From positions 1-7,658 of the forward strand of contig JAAVBR010000014.1 in NCBI GenBank assembly GCA_014802705.1: DNA of 7,658 bases. The letters are read 5' to 3'. Both the position numbers and the translations under genes were made by a program. The notes under the pieces are model-generated. The model did no database searches, had not been told where the DNA came from, and saw nothing but the letters and a program-made list of their open reading frames with translations. Source of the stretch: a bacterium. GTDB lineage: Bacteria > Pseudomonadota > Alphaproteobacteria > Rs-D84. Of this stretch, positions 1 through 4,931 are shown piece after piece. How positions within the stretch are numbered: the first letter of the stretch is position 1; every line of letters begins with the position of its first letter.

Positions 1-380
1 CAAACGTCGGTTTAAATGCCGCACCGGCTGTGGCCTATTACGCGTCGGATGATACGGAATGCGAGTATGATGAATATATCGAATATTGTGGGACCGATAC
101 CGGGGGCGTGGAATGTAGTTATAATCGTGGGGCCTGGGTGCGGGAATATCACTGTACATGCAATATGGATAGGATGGCATTTATTTGGGGGCGGGGATGT
201 GTCTGTGAGGCTGGGACATATGGGGATACGCATAGTGGTTGTACGGCATGCCCTGGATCAGGTTGGTCCACGGAGGGGTCTAATGGCGACATTACCAATT
301 GCTATTTGCGGTCCGGCACCGGGGGCAGTGACGCCACCGGCAAATGGCAATACGCATCCAATTGCCCTTATAAACAGTAA
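1..380 (+). CDS. Cysteine-rich, probably secreted repeat protein (3' part only)
   Basis: The frame is open from the left edge (first whole codon at position 3) to TAA at 378-380, giving 125 visible residues. The true start is upstream, so the GTG at 30 need not be the start. The visible part has 11 cysteines, mostly in CxC, CxxC and GC pairs, and is rich in Gly, Tyr, Ser and Asp. The segment GCVCEAGTYG...GCTACPGSG...ITNCY resembles the short disulphide repeats of GCC2/GCC3 or ephrin-receptor-like type. The C-terminus is a Gly/Ser/Thr-rich module ending in NCPYKQ. These features suggest an extracytoplasmic disulphide-stabilised protein. The residues NAAPAVA near the left edge could be the end of a signal peptide cleaved after AVA, but the hydrophobic core would lie outside the window. 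No enzymatic motif is seen. Function is unknown. No terminator separates it from the promoter starting 10 nt downstream. Confidence 0.75.
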   Translation, partial: NVGLNAAPAVAYYASDDTECEYDEYIEYCGTDTGGVECSYNRGAWVREYHCTCNMDRMAFIWGRGCVCEAGTYGDTHSGCTACPGSGWSTEGSNGDITNCYLRSGTGGSDATGKWQYASNCPYKQ

Positions 381-385
381 TATCT

Positions 386-419
386 TTTATTTGACAAATA
401 AATGTTTTGTTTCTATAAT
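386..419 (+). promoter_or_regulatory. Consensus sigma70 promoter with palindrome over the -35 box
   Basis: TTGACA at 391-396 and TATAAT at 414-419 are separated by 17 nt, which is a perfect match to the sigma70 consensus in sequence and spacing. The inferred transcription start is near 426. The -35 box sits inside a perfect 17-bp palindrome, TTTATTTGACAAATAAA (386-402), with 8-bp arms around A394. This could be an operator. The promoter drives the two small genes that follow. Confidence 0.88.
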
Positions 420-452
420 CGCGGTAACATGAAACAAAGCAAGAGGATAACC

Positions 453-860
453 ATGCAACTGAAAAGTGCGACAGACACCGCAAAATTGAATCAGATTTTG
501 ACGGCGATCGATGTTTTGAAAAAAGAAATTGCCGCCGCGATGAAGTACAAAGAACAACTGAACGGGGGGCATACATTGTCCAACAATTTGTCGGATCGTG
601 GTTTTATCTTGAACGAATTGGATGTGACGGACGCCCGCATTGACCAGATGTTGGCCATGTTGCGTCAGGCCGTGGTTCAGGGTGAACAGATCTTGAAAGC
701 GCAAAAGCAGATTAAATCCGTGCGTGCCCAGCGGGCGACCATGGATGCCATGTTGCGCGCCTTTGATGAACAGGCCGCGGCCGGTGTGTCCTATGACGCG
801 GGGCTGAATGCTGCGGTTTTGGCGCGTTGGATGGGCGGCTATCGCGGGGCCCGTCGCTAA
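453..860 (+). CDS. Small alpha-helical protein of unknown function (first of pair)
   Basis: Encodes 135 residues. I chose the ATG at 453 because AGAGG (442-446) lies 6 nt upstream. The in-frame start at 402 falls inside the promoter, and the one at 429 would be almost leaderless and lacks a ribosome site. I do not recognise the family. The protein has no cysteine, no signal peptide and no membrane segment. It appears almost wholly helical: residues about 10-38 and 54-110 are rich in Ala, Gln, Lys, Leu and Asp with coiled-coil-like spacing, broken by a Gly/Asn/Ser loop (38-50). The C-terminus is basic (RWMGGYRGARR, 125-135). The next gene starts 20 nt downstream and shares promoter and terminator, so the two products probably act together. 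A cytoplasmic structural, adaptor or small-partner role fits but is speculation. Confidence 0.85.
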   Translation: MQLKSATDTAKLNQILTAIDVLKKEIAAAMKYKEQLNGGHTLSNNLSDRGFILNELDVTDARIDQMLAMLRQAVVQGEQILKAQKQIKSVRAQRATMDAMLRAFDEQAAAGVSYDAGLNAAVLARWMGGYRGARR

Positions 861-868
861 AAAATATC

Positions 869-880
869 AAGGAGATGACG
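869..880 (+). promoter_or_regulatory. Strong Shine-Dalgarno site deciding the start at 881
   Basis: AAGGAG at 869-874 lies 6 nt before the ATG at 881. An in-frame ATG at 875 directly abuts the site and is too close to be used. An in-frame ATG at 827 overlaps the previous gene and has no ribosome site. Confidence 0.75.
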
Positions 881-1282
881 ATGGCCAAAAATCCAAACCA
901 ATTAGACATCAATCGGGCGTTTGCCGATTGGCGCCGTATTCAACGGGGGGTGAAACGTGTCGTTGACACCTATCTGGCCATGGGTCAGCAAATACAGACG
1001 GCCGAAACACCCGAACAGTCTTATGGGCTGATATTGCGCGCGGTGGGGCAACGGCAACAAGTTCTGGAATGTGTGCCCGATTTGTTGGCGGCGGTGAATC
1101 AGTGTGTTCGCCAATTGATGCCCATGGCGCATCGCGCGGGCGTACAGAAAAGAATCAATGAACTGTTGACGGTCCAGGATGAATATCTGAATATTTTACA
1201 CTATACCGTGACGACACAGGGCCTGTTAGACAAGATGCAGAAATACCAACTGGCCGAAATGAATTATACGCGTCAGCGTTGA
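881..1282 (+). CDS. Small alpha-helical protein of unknown function (second of pair)
   Basis: Encodes 133 residues from ATG 881, preceded by an excellent ribosome site. I do not recognise the family. It looks helical throughout and soluble, with many Gln, Arg, Leu, Ala and Tyr residues. Two cysteines occur at 64 and 75 (ECVPDLL, NQCVRQL). A Pro at 44 and a Pro at 81 probably break it into three helical blocks: about 8-40, 45-78 and 86-125. The first block carries a WRRIQRGVKR basic stretch, the last is rich in Tyr and Met. It is close in size to its upstream neighbour and shares its general helical character, but I see no residue-level similarity between them. The gene lies 20 nt after its partner and is followed at once by an intrinsic terminator, so the unit holds only these two genes. 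Function is not assignable from sequence alone. Confidence 0.86.
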   Translation: MAKNPNQLDINRAFADWRRIQRGVKRVVDTYLAMGQQIQTAETPEQSYGLILRAVGQRQQVLECVPDLLAAVNQCVRQLMPMAHRAGVQKRINELLTVQDEYLNILHYTVTTQGLLDKMQKYQLAEMNYTRQR

Positions 1283-1298
1283 TCATATCTCTTGGTTT

Positions 1299-1327
1299 AT
1301 CCGCCCCATCCGGGCGGATTTTTTTTT
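1299..1327 (+). terminator. Intrinsic terminator of the two-gene unit
   Basis: A perfect 8-bp stem, ATCCGCCC (1299-1306) with GGGCGGAT (1312-1319), has a 5-nt loop and runs straight into a T tract ending at 1327. It starts 16 nt after the TGA of the second small gene. Confidence 0.92.
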
Positions 1328-1331
1328 AGGG

Positions 1332-1360
1332 TTGCTTTTTGTGCCGGGGATTGATAGGCT
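1332..1360 (+). promoter_or_regulatory. Possible promoter of the MprF-like gene
   Basis: TTGCTT (1332-1337) and TAGGCT (1355-1360) are 17 nt apart. TG at 1352-1353 makes an extended -10. Each hexamer matches only 3 of 6 consensus bases, so this is weak by sequence. It lies correctly between the upstream terminator and the gene's ribosome site (AAGGA 1381-1385). Confidence 0.4.
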
Positions 1361-1390
1361 GGGGACCAGCAAGAAAGGTTAAGGATACTT

Positions 1391-2431
1391 ATGTCGGCCA
1401 AAACAAAGCGTTTGTTCAAAAAACTGATCAGTTATTCGGGGGTGTTCTTTTTTGTCCTGGCGGCGGGGATGCTGTGGTGGCAATTGCGCGACAAAAGCCT
1501 GTCGGATATTGCGCATGCGATTATGGAAATTCCGGTGGGTAACCTGTTGGCGGCGTGTTTGGCGTGCCTGGGGGGGTATTTGGCGCTGGCGCTCTATGAC
1601 CGGTTGGCGTTGGATTATGTGGGGGAACATGTGACCTGGTGGAAATGGATGCTGGCGGGGATGCTGGGCTTTGCCATCAGCAATAATGCCGGCCATGCCG
1701 TGGTCAGCGGCGGCGCCATTCGGTACCGCCTGTACACCCGTTGGCGCGTGCGCGGGGGCGATATTGTCAAGATGCTGACCCTGTCGGGCTTTACGTATTT
1801 TCTGGGGGCGGCGGCCATCGTGGTGATCGGGTATTTCTTGGTGCCGCATGACGTGTTTCAGCGGTCGGCGGGCCTGTCGATGGGGCTGAATTGGCTGTTC
1901 GGGGGGTGTTTGGCGGCGATTTTGGCCTATTTCGTGATGACCATCCTGTTCCGGCGGCGGTACATTAAAATCGGCCAGATTAAATTCCAGGTGCCGACGA
2001 CCAAAATGGCCGTGATGCAGATGGGGCTGGGGATTACAGACAGTGTGTTGGCCGGATTGGTGCTGTATTTTTGCCTGATTCCGTTCGTGGATATCCCGTT
2101 CGGGACGTTTATCGGCCTGTTCGTGATTGCCCAGACCACCGGCGTGTTCAGCCAGGTGCCCGGCGGCATGGGGGTCTTTGAAACCGTGTTTTTGGCGGCA
2201 TTTCCCGACAGTGTGAACAAGGCGTCCGTGTTCGGGGCCCTGTTGGCGTATCGGATTATTTACTATGTCTTGCCGTTGATCGGGGTGGGGGGGCTGTTTT
2301 TCTTTTACGAAAACTGGTTACGGACGCGGATGCGGCGCTGGATCGACGATGCGAAACAGAAAATCGACGATGCCAAGCAAAAGATTGACGTGGCCAAGCA
2401 GAAAATGCCCGGTCGGTCGCGGACCAAATAA
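1391..2431 (+). CDS. MprF-like / UPF0104 integral membrane protein without synthase domain
   Basis: Encodes 346 residues. ATG 1391 is set by AAGGA (1381-1385), 5 nt upstream. The protein is polytopic, with hydrophobic segments near residues 15-31, 49-68, 85-97, 128-151, 166-187, 212-232, 238-254 and 283-305. Signatures of the lysylphosphatidylglycerol synthase transmembrane family (LPG_synthase_TM, as in the flippase half of MprF and in YbhN) are visible: SNNAGHAVVSGGAIRYRLY (97-115) and the late QVPGGMGVFE (255-264). Full MprF adds a cytosolic aminoacyl-lipid synthase domain, but this protein ends soon after the last membrane helix. It is therefore a stand-alone flippase-like domain. The likely role is moving or handling a phospholipid or isoprenoid-linked lipid in the inner membrane; the substrate cannot be read from sequence. 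The C-terminal tail (318-338) is three tandem heptads of the form IDDAKQK followed by a basic end. It appears monocistronic. Confidence 0.88.
   Translation: MSAKTKRLFKKLISYSGVFFFVLAAGMLWWQLRDKSLSDIAHAIMEIPVGNLLAACLACLGGYLALALYDRLALDYVGEHVTWWKWMLAGMLGFAISNNAGHAVVSGGAIRYRLYTRWRVRGGDIVKMLTLSGFTYFLGAAAIVVIGYFLVPHDVFQRSAGLSMGLNWLFGGCLAAILAYFVMTILFRRRYIKIGQIKFQVPTTKMAVMQMGLGITDSVLAGLVLYFCLIPFVDIPFGTFIGLFVIAQTTGVFSQVPGGMGVFETVFLAAFPDSVNKASVFGALLAYRIIYYVLPLIGVGGLFFFYENWLRTRMRRWIDDAKQKIDDAKQKIDVAKQKMPGRSRTK
2342..2404 (+). repeat. In-frame 21-bp tandem repeat, three copies
   Basis: Three 21-bp units at 2342-2362, 2363-2383 and 2384-2404 encode IDDAKQK, IDDAKQK and IDVAKQK at the cytoplasmic C-terminus of the MprF-like protein. 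Copies 1 and 2 differ at four bases, all silent third positions. Copies 2 and 3 differ at five bases with one amino-acid change (D to V). The repeat makes a highly charged, probably helical tail. Confidence 0.9.
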
Positions 2432-2472
2432 GCCCCGGATGCACCCCCGCGGCCCGGCGTGATAAAATTACC

Positions 2473-2501
2473 TTGCCAATGGGGGTCGGGCGTGTTATGC
2501 T
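2473..2501 (+). promoter_or_regulatory. RNase E promoter with extended -10
   Basis: TTGCCA (2473-2478) and TATGCT (2496-2501) are 17 nt apart, with TG at 2493-2494 forming an extended -10. The inferred start near 2508 leaves a leader of about 165 nt before the RNase E ATG. The upstream gene ends at 2431 and I see no clear terminator between them, so some read-through is possible. Confidence 0.7.
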
Positions 2502-2507
2502 TATACC

Positions 2508-2672
2508 CATATGGATCACATGGGGTAAATTAGGTGTTCTTTATACAGCTGATTTTCATAATTCGACGTGCGCTGCTGGGTATCTTGGCGCCTTTCCTTG
2601 GCATGGGCTGGACCGCCCCACAGGAACGGGTTATGTTCATGGGATACATGCCAAAAACCAAAGGATTATTAG
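2508..2672 (+). other. Long 5' leader of the RNase E mRNA (inferred)
   Basis: From the inferred transcription start to the RNase E ATG there are about 165 nt. RNase E is known in E. coli to control its own mRNA through a long structured leader. The length here is consistent with a similar role, but I did not find a compelling conserved structure by eye. The leader holds a 5-codon ORF (ATG 2511 to TAA 2526-2528) and a hydrophobic GTG-started frame (2534 onward) that lacks a ribosome site. Confidence 0.35.
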
Positions 2673-4466
2673 ATGTCAAAGAAAATTTATGTGGACGCAG
2701 TCCACCCGGAAGAAACACGGGTGGTGGTGGTCGATACCGCCACAAACCGGGTTTCGGATTTTGACGTTGAAACAACGACGAAGCCCCAGATAAAAGGGAA
2801 CATTTATCTGGCCAAGGTTATTCGCGTTGAACCGTCATTACAGGCGGCATTTGTGGACTATGGATCGGGCAAAAACGGGTTCTTGCCGTTTTCGGAAATT
2901 CATCCCGATTATTACCAAGTTACGCCGGAACAAAAGAAAAAATTGCTGGAATTGGCCCATGCCAATATTGTTGACGACGACGACGATCCCAACGACGATG
3001 ACGAGGTTGCCGAATACGACGACCAAAGCGCCGGCGAAGATAACAAAGAATTCGTCAAACGCGCCCGTGAATTCAAGATTCAGGACGTGATCAAACCGAA
3101 ACAAATTCTGTTGGTCCAGGGGGTCAAGGAAGAACGCGGCCAAAAGGGCGCGTCCATGACGACGTATTTGTCCCTGGCGGGGCGGTTTGCGGTGTTGATG
3201 CCCAATTCCCGTAAACGGAACAGTTATGGGATTTCCAAAAAGATTTCCGACAAACCCGAACGGGCCCGTTTGCGCGAAATCCTGCATGGGTTAAAAATCC
3301 CCAAGGGGATGACGGTGGTGTTGCGGACGGCGGCCTTTGGCGCGTCGGCCGACGATATTGCCAAGGATTATGATTACCTGGTGTCGCTGTGGAATGATAT
3401 TCGCAAAACGACCCTGGAATCGGTGGCGCCGGTCACCATTCATACCGAAGATTCCCTGCTGCGGCGCGTGGTGCGCGATTTCCTGTCGGACAAGGACGAT
3501 GTCCTGATCATCCAAGGGGACGAAGCGTTCGATGCCGCCCGCGGGTATTTTCAGCAACTCTATGGCCGTGCCCCGCGCAAGCAGTTGGTGCAATACAAAG
3601 ATGCCGCGGTACCGTTGATGACCAAGGCCGGCGTGGAAAAGCAATTGGAAGGCCTGCATGGGCCGTACGTGACGTTGCCGTCGGGGGGATCACTGGTCAT
3701 CAATCAGACCGAGGCCATGGTCACCATTGACGTCAATTCGTCCCGTGCGATCAAGGAAAAGGATATCGAACAGACGGCCCTGAACACGAATTTAGAGGCC
3801 GCCGAGGAAATCGCCCTGCAACTGCGCCTGCGCGATTTGGCGGGGATTGTGGCGATTGACTTTATCGATATGGAAGAAGAAAAGAACAACCGCAAACTGG
3901 AAATGAAAATGCGCGAGGTGATGAAACGTGACCGCGCCCGCACCCAGGTCGCCAAAATCAATAACTTTGGCGTCTTGATGCTGTCGCGCCAGAGATTGCG
4001 CAGCAGTTTTATGGAATCGTCCTATGTGCCGTGCCCGCATTGTTTGGGTGCCGGTGTGGTGCCGTCCATCCAGACGGCGGCGATCATCATGTTCCGCCAT
4101 TTACAGGAAAAACTGTTGGCGAAATCGGCCCAGAAAATCATCATGACGGTGCCGACCGATGTGGCGGTGTATCTGTTGAATCACAAACGCGCCGAATTGG
4201 CCGAGATGGAGGCCAAATTCGAAACCGAAATCGTGATCGTGGGGGACGACAGCCTGCTGAACATCGATCAATATTCGATCCAGCGTGTGGCCCCGGAACA
4301 GAACAAGACCGAAGACATCTTGACCGCGCATGCGCCGTCGACCGATGTGAAAAAGAAAAATCCACAGCATTTGGATGCCAAAAAGACGACGATGAACGCC
4401 CCGCGGCGTCGTCGGAAACGCCCGGCGCCCAAGAAAAAGACCCTGTGGCAGAAAATTGTCGGTTAA
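2673..4466 (+). CDS. rne: Ribonuclease E/G family endoribonuclease (short RNase E)
   Basis: Encodes 597 residues. ATG 2673 is preceded by AAGGA (2661-2665). The enzyme cleaves single-stranded RNA in mRNA decay and in rRNA/tRNA processing, in the cytoplasm or at the membrane. The N-terminus (KIYVDAVHPEETRVVVVD, then GNIYLAKVIRVEPSLQAAFVD) is the typical RNase E start and S1 domain. An acidic insert (101-123, Asp-rich) interrupts S1, as seen in alphaproteobacterial enzymes. The 5'-sensor residues R218-T219 (LRTA) match E. coli R169-T170. The DNase I-like catalytic site is intact: D353 and N355 in TIDVNSS, D396 in AIDFIDM. The zinc-link motif is C454-P-H-C457. After about residue 545 only a short tail remains, ending in a basic patch (APRRRRKRPAPKKK, 576-589). 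The long degradosome scaffold of E. coli RNase E (1061 aa) is absent. rng (RNase G) is a possible alternative label, but the acidic insert and basic tail favour a minimal RNase E. It is transcribed alone. Confidence 0.95.
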   Translation: MSKKIYVDAVHPEETRVVVVDTATNRVSDFDVETTTKPQIKGNIYLAKVIRVEPSLQAAFVDYGSGKNGFLPFSEIHPDYYQVTPEQKKKLLELAHANIVDDDDDPNDDDEVAEYDDQSAGEDNKEFVKRAREFKIQDVIKPKQILLVQGVKEERGQKGASMTTYLSLAGRFAVLMPNSRKRNSYGISKKISDKPERARLREILHGLKIPKGMTVVLRTAAFGASADDIAKDYDYLVSLWNDIRKTTLESVAPVTIHTEDSLLRRVVRDFLSDKDDVLIIQGDEAFDAARGYFQQLYGRAPRKQLVQYKDAAVPLMTKAGVEKQLEGLHGPYVTLPSGGSLVINQTEAMVTIDVNSSRAIKEKDIEQTALNTNLEAAEEIALQLRLRDLAGIVAIDFIDMEEEKNNRKLEMKMREVMKRDRARTQVAKINNFGVLMLSRQRLRSSFMESSYVPCPHCLGAGVVPSIQTAAIIMFRHLQEKLLAKSAQKIIMTVPTDVAVYLLNHKRAELAEMEAKFETEIVIVGDDSLLNIDQYSIQRVAPEQNKTEDILTAHAPSTDVKKKNPQHLDAKKTTMNAPRRRRKRPAPKKKTLWQKIVG

Positions 4467-4493
4467 AAAATCCCCCGTTTGGGGGATTTTTTT
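4465..4493 (+). terminator. Intrinsic terminator of RNase E gene
   Basis: A 12-bp stem pairs the A tract plus TCCCCC (4465-4476) with GGGGGA plus the T tract (4481-4492), around a GTTT loop. It overlaps the stop codon. The A and T tracts make it potentially active in both directions. Its 22-nt core (4472-4493) recurs exactly at 6584-6605. Confidence 0.92.
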
Positions 4494-4551
4494 ATCAGAG
4501 TGCAGCGTTCAGATAATGGAACTAATACCGTTCTTAAAGAACTCCAATTCC

Positions 4552-4583
4552 CTTGTCATTCCCGCCTGCGCGGGAATGACAAG
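4552..4583. repeat. Perfect hairpin repeat, dRS3-like
   Basis: CTTGTCATTCCCGC (4552-4565) pairs perfectly with GCGGGAATGACAAG (4570-4583) around a 4-nt loop. The centre (4558-4577) fits the pattern ATTCCC-N8-GGGAAT, the definition of the neisserial dRS3 repeat, and similar units are scattered in many proteobacterial genomes. Weaker pairing continues outward, including CTAATAC (4522-4528) with GTATTAG (4600-4606). Being right behind a terminator, it may stabilise an mRNA 3' end or be a passive repeat. Confidence 0.85.
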
Positions 4584-4626
4584 AGTTTTAAAGTTCCAAG
4601 TATTAGCACACACCAGAACACAATGG

Positions 4627-4646
4627 ATCCCGACCTTCGTCGGGAT
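4627..4646. repeat. Left-end hairpin of the inverted-repeat element
   Basis: ATCCCGAC (4627-4634) and GTCGGGAT (4639-4646) form a perfect 8-bp stem with a CTTC loop. The same arms occur at 4804-4811 and 4854-4861, so left and right ends can pair with each other as well as with themselves. Confidence 0.8.
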
Positions 4647-4671
4647 GACGGTTAGAAACGGTGCTTTAGTT

Positions 4672-4703
4672 CTCCTCCGTTGGAGGAGTACCGGTGAAAC
4701 CGG
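4672..4703. repeat. Double hairpin inside the repeat element
   Basis: CTCCTCC/GGAGGAG (4672-4678 with 4682-4688, GTT loop) is followed 2 nt later by CCGGT/ACCGG (4691-4695 with 4699-4703, GAA loop). The composition resembles interspersed palindromic repeats of the GGAGG...GGTGGTT type known from various bacteria. Confidence 0.7.
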
Positions 4704-4708
4704 GGAGG

Positions 4709-4750
4709 TGGTTAGAGCCTACGTATTCTAGAAACTGAACTCTCTAACCA
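4709..4750. repeat. Central inverted repeat of the element
   Basis: TGGTTAGAG (4709-4717) pairs perfectly with CTCTAACCA (4742-4750) across a 24-nt loop. It sits near the middle of the 4620-4868 element and gives it an overall stem-loop layout. Confidence 0.65.
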
Positions 4751-4893
4751 GACCGTCGATGCCGTCGCCACCCCTTCCAGGGAACACTCTCGCACTTGGC
4801 GTCATCCCGACGACCGGGCCCCGCGCAAACCCTGTTTGCGTGGGTGGTACGTGGTCGGGATCCATTGTAATCTGAGGGTGGGCAGAAATCGTG

Positions 4894-4923
4894 TTGACAT
4901 GGAAATAGGATTTTTTGTATGAT
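4894..4923 (+). promoter_or_regulatory. Promoter of the ABC exporter gene, start-proximal
   Basis: TTGACA (4894-4899) and TATGAT (4918-4923) are separated by 18 nt. The inferred transcription start is about 4930, only 2 nt before the ATG at 4932, implying a leaderless transcript. The -35 lies 25 nt beyond the right end of the repeat element. Confidence 0.78.
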
Positions 4924-4931
4924 CGTCCCAG

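Larger units (their letters stand above)
4620..4868. mobile_element. MITE-like element bounded by nested inverted repeats
   Basis: The ends are a perfect 15-bp inverted repeat, ACAATGGATCCCGAC (4620-4634) and GTCGGGATCCATTGT (4854-4868). A second perfect 12-bp pair lies just inside: GTCGGGATGACG (4639-4650) and CGTCATCCCGAC (4800-4811). The left end is a compact hairpin with a 4-nt loop. In the right end the loop position is filled by 42 nt (4812-4853) that form their own hairpin (CGCAAAC/GTTTGCG, 4824-4840). No transposase frame is present, so any movement would need enzymes in trans. I found no clear target-site duplication. It could instead be two copies of a short palindromic repeat in opposite orientation. 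Confidence 0.6.
4494..4893. other. Non-coding repeat island between RNase E and the ABC exporter
   Basis: These 400 bp hold no credible gene on either strand. The content is a series of inverted repeats, listed separately: a 14-bp perfect hairpin (4552-4583) within a larger imperfect palindrome (about 4522-4606), then a 249-bp inverted-repeat-bounded element (4620-4868) with further internal hairpins. Between these parts are short unique stretches, and 4869-4893 lead into the ABC exporter promoter. Confidence 0.85.

Noticed and set aside
16..432. A 138-codon frame overlapping the cysteine-rich protein
   Set aside because: It runs through the promoter at 391-419 and lacks a ribosome site. The other frame has a coherent cysteine pattern and a proper stop before the promoter.
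402..452. Upstream in-frame starts at 402 and 429 for the first small helical protein
   Set aside because: 402 lies inside the promoter (between -35 and -10), and 429 is about 3 nt after the inferred transcription start with no ribosome site. ATG 453 has AGAGG at good spacing.
1379..1849. Long minus-strand frames opposite the membrane protein, RNase E and ABC exporter genes
   Set aside because: These are antisense shadows caused by codon bias. They lack ribosome sites and promoters, and the plus-strand proteins have clear family motifs.
2432..2472. GC-rich stretch after the MprF-like gene as a terminator
   Set aside because: It has partial C/G complementarity but no clean stem and no T tract.
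2534..2764. A 76-codon frame starting GTG in the RNase E leader, as a real gene
   Set aside because: There is no ribosome site, the second half overlaps the RNase E start in another frame, and the late part reads as low-complexity Gly/Pro/Arg. Kept only as a weak finding.
4456..4731. A 91-codon + strand frame across the RNase E terminator and repeat island
   Set aside because: It contains VIPACAGMTRV and WIPTFVGMT, peptides well known as artefacts of translating interspersed palindromic repeats, and it overlaps the terminator and several perfect hairpins.
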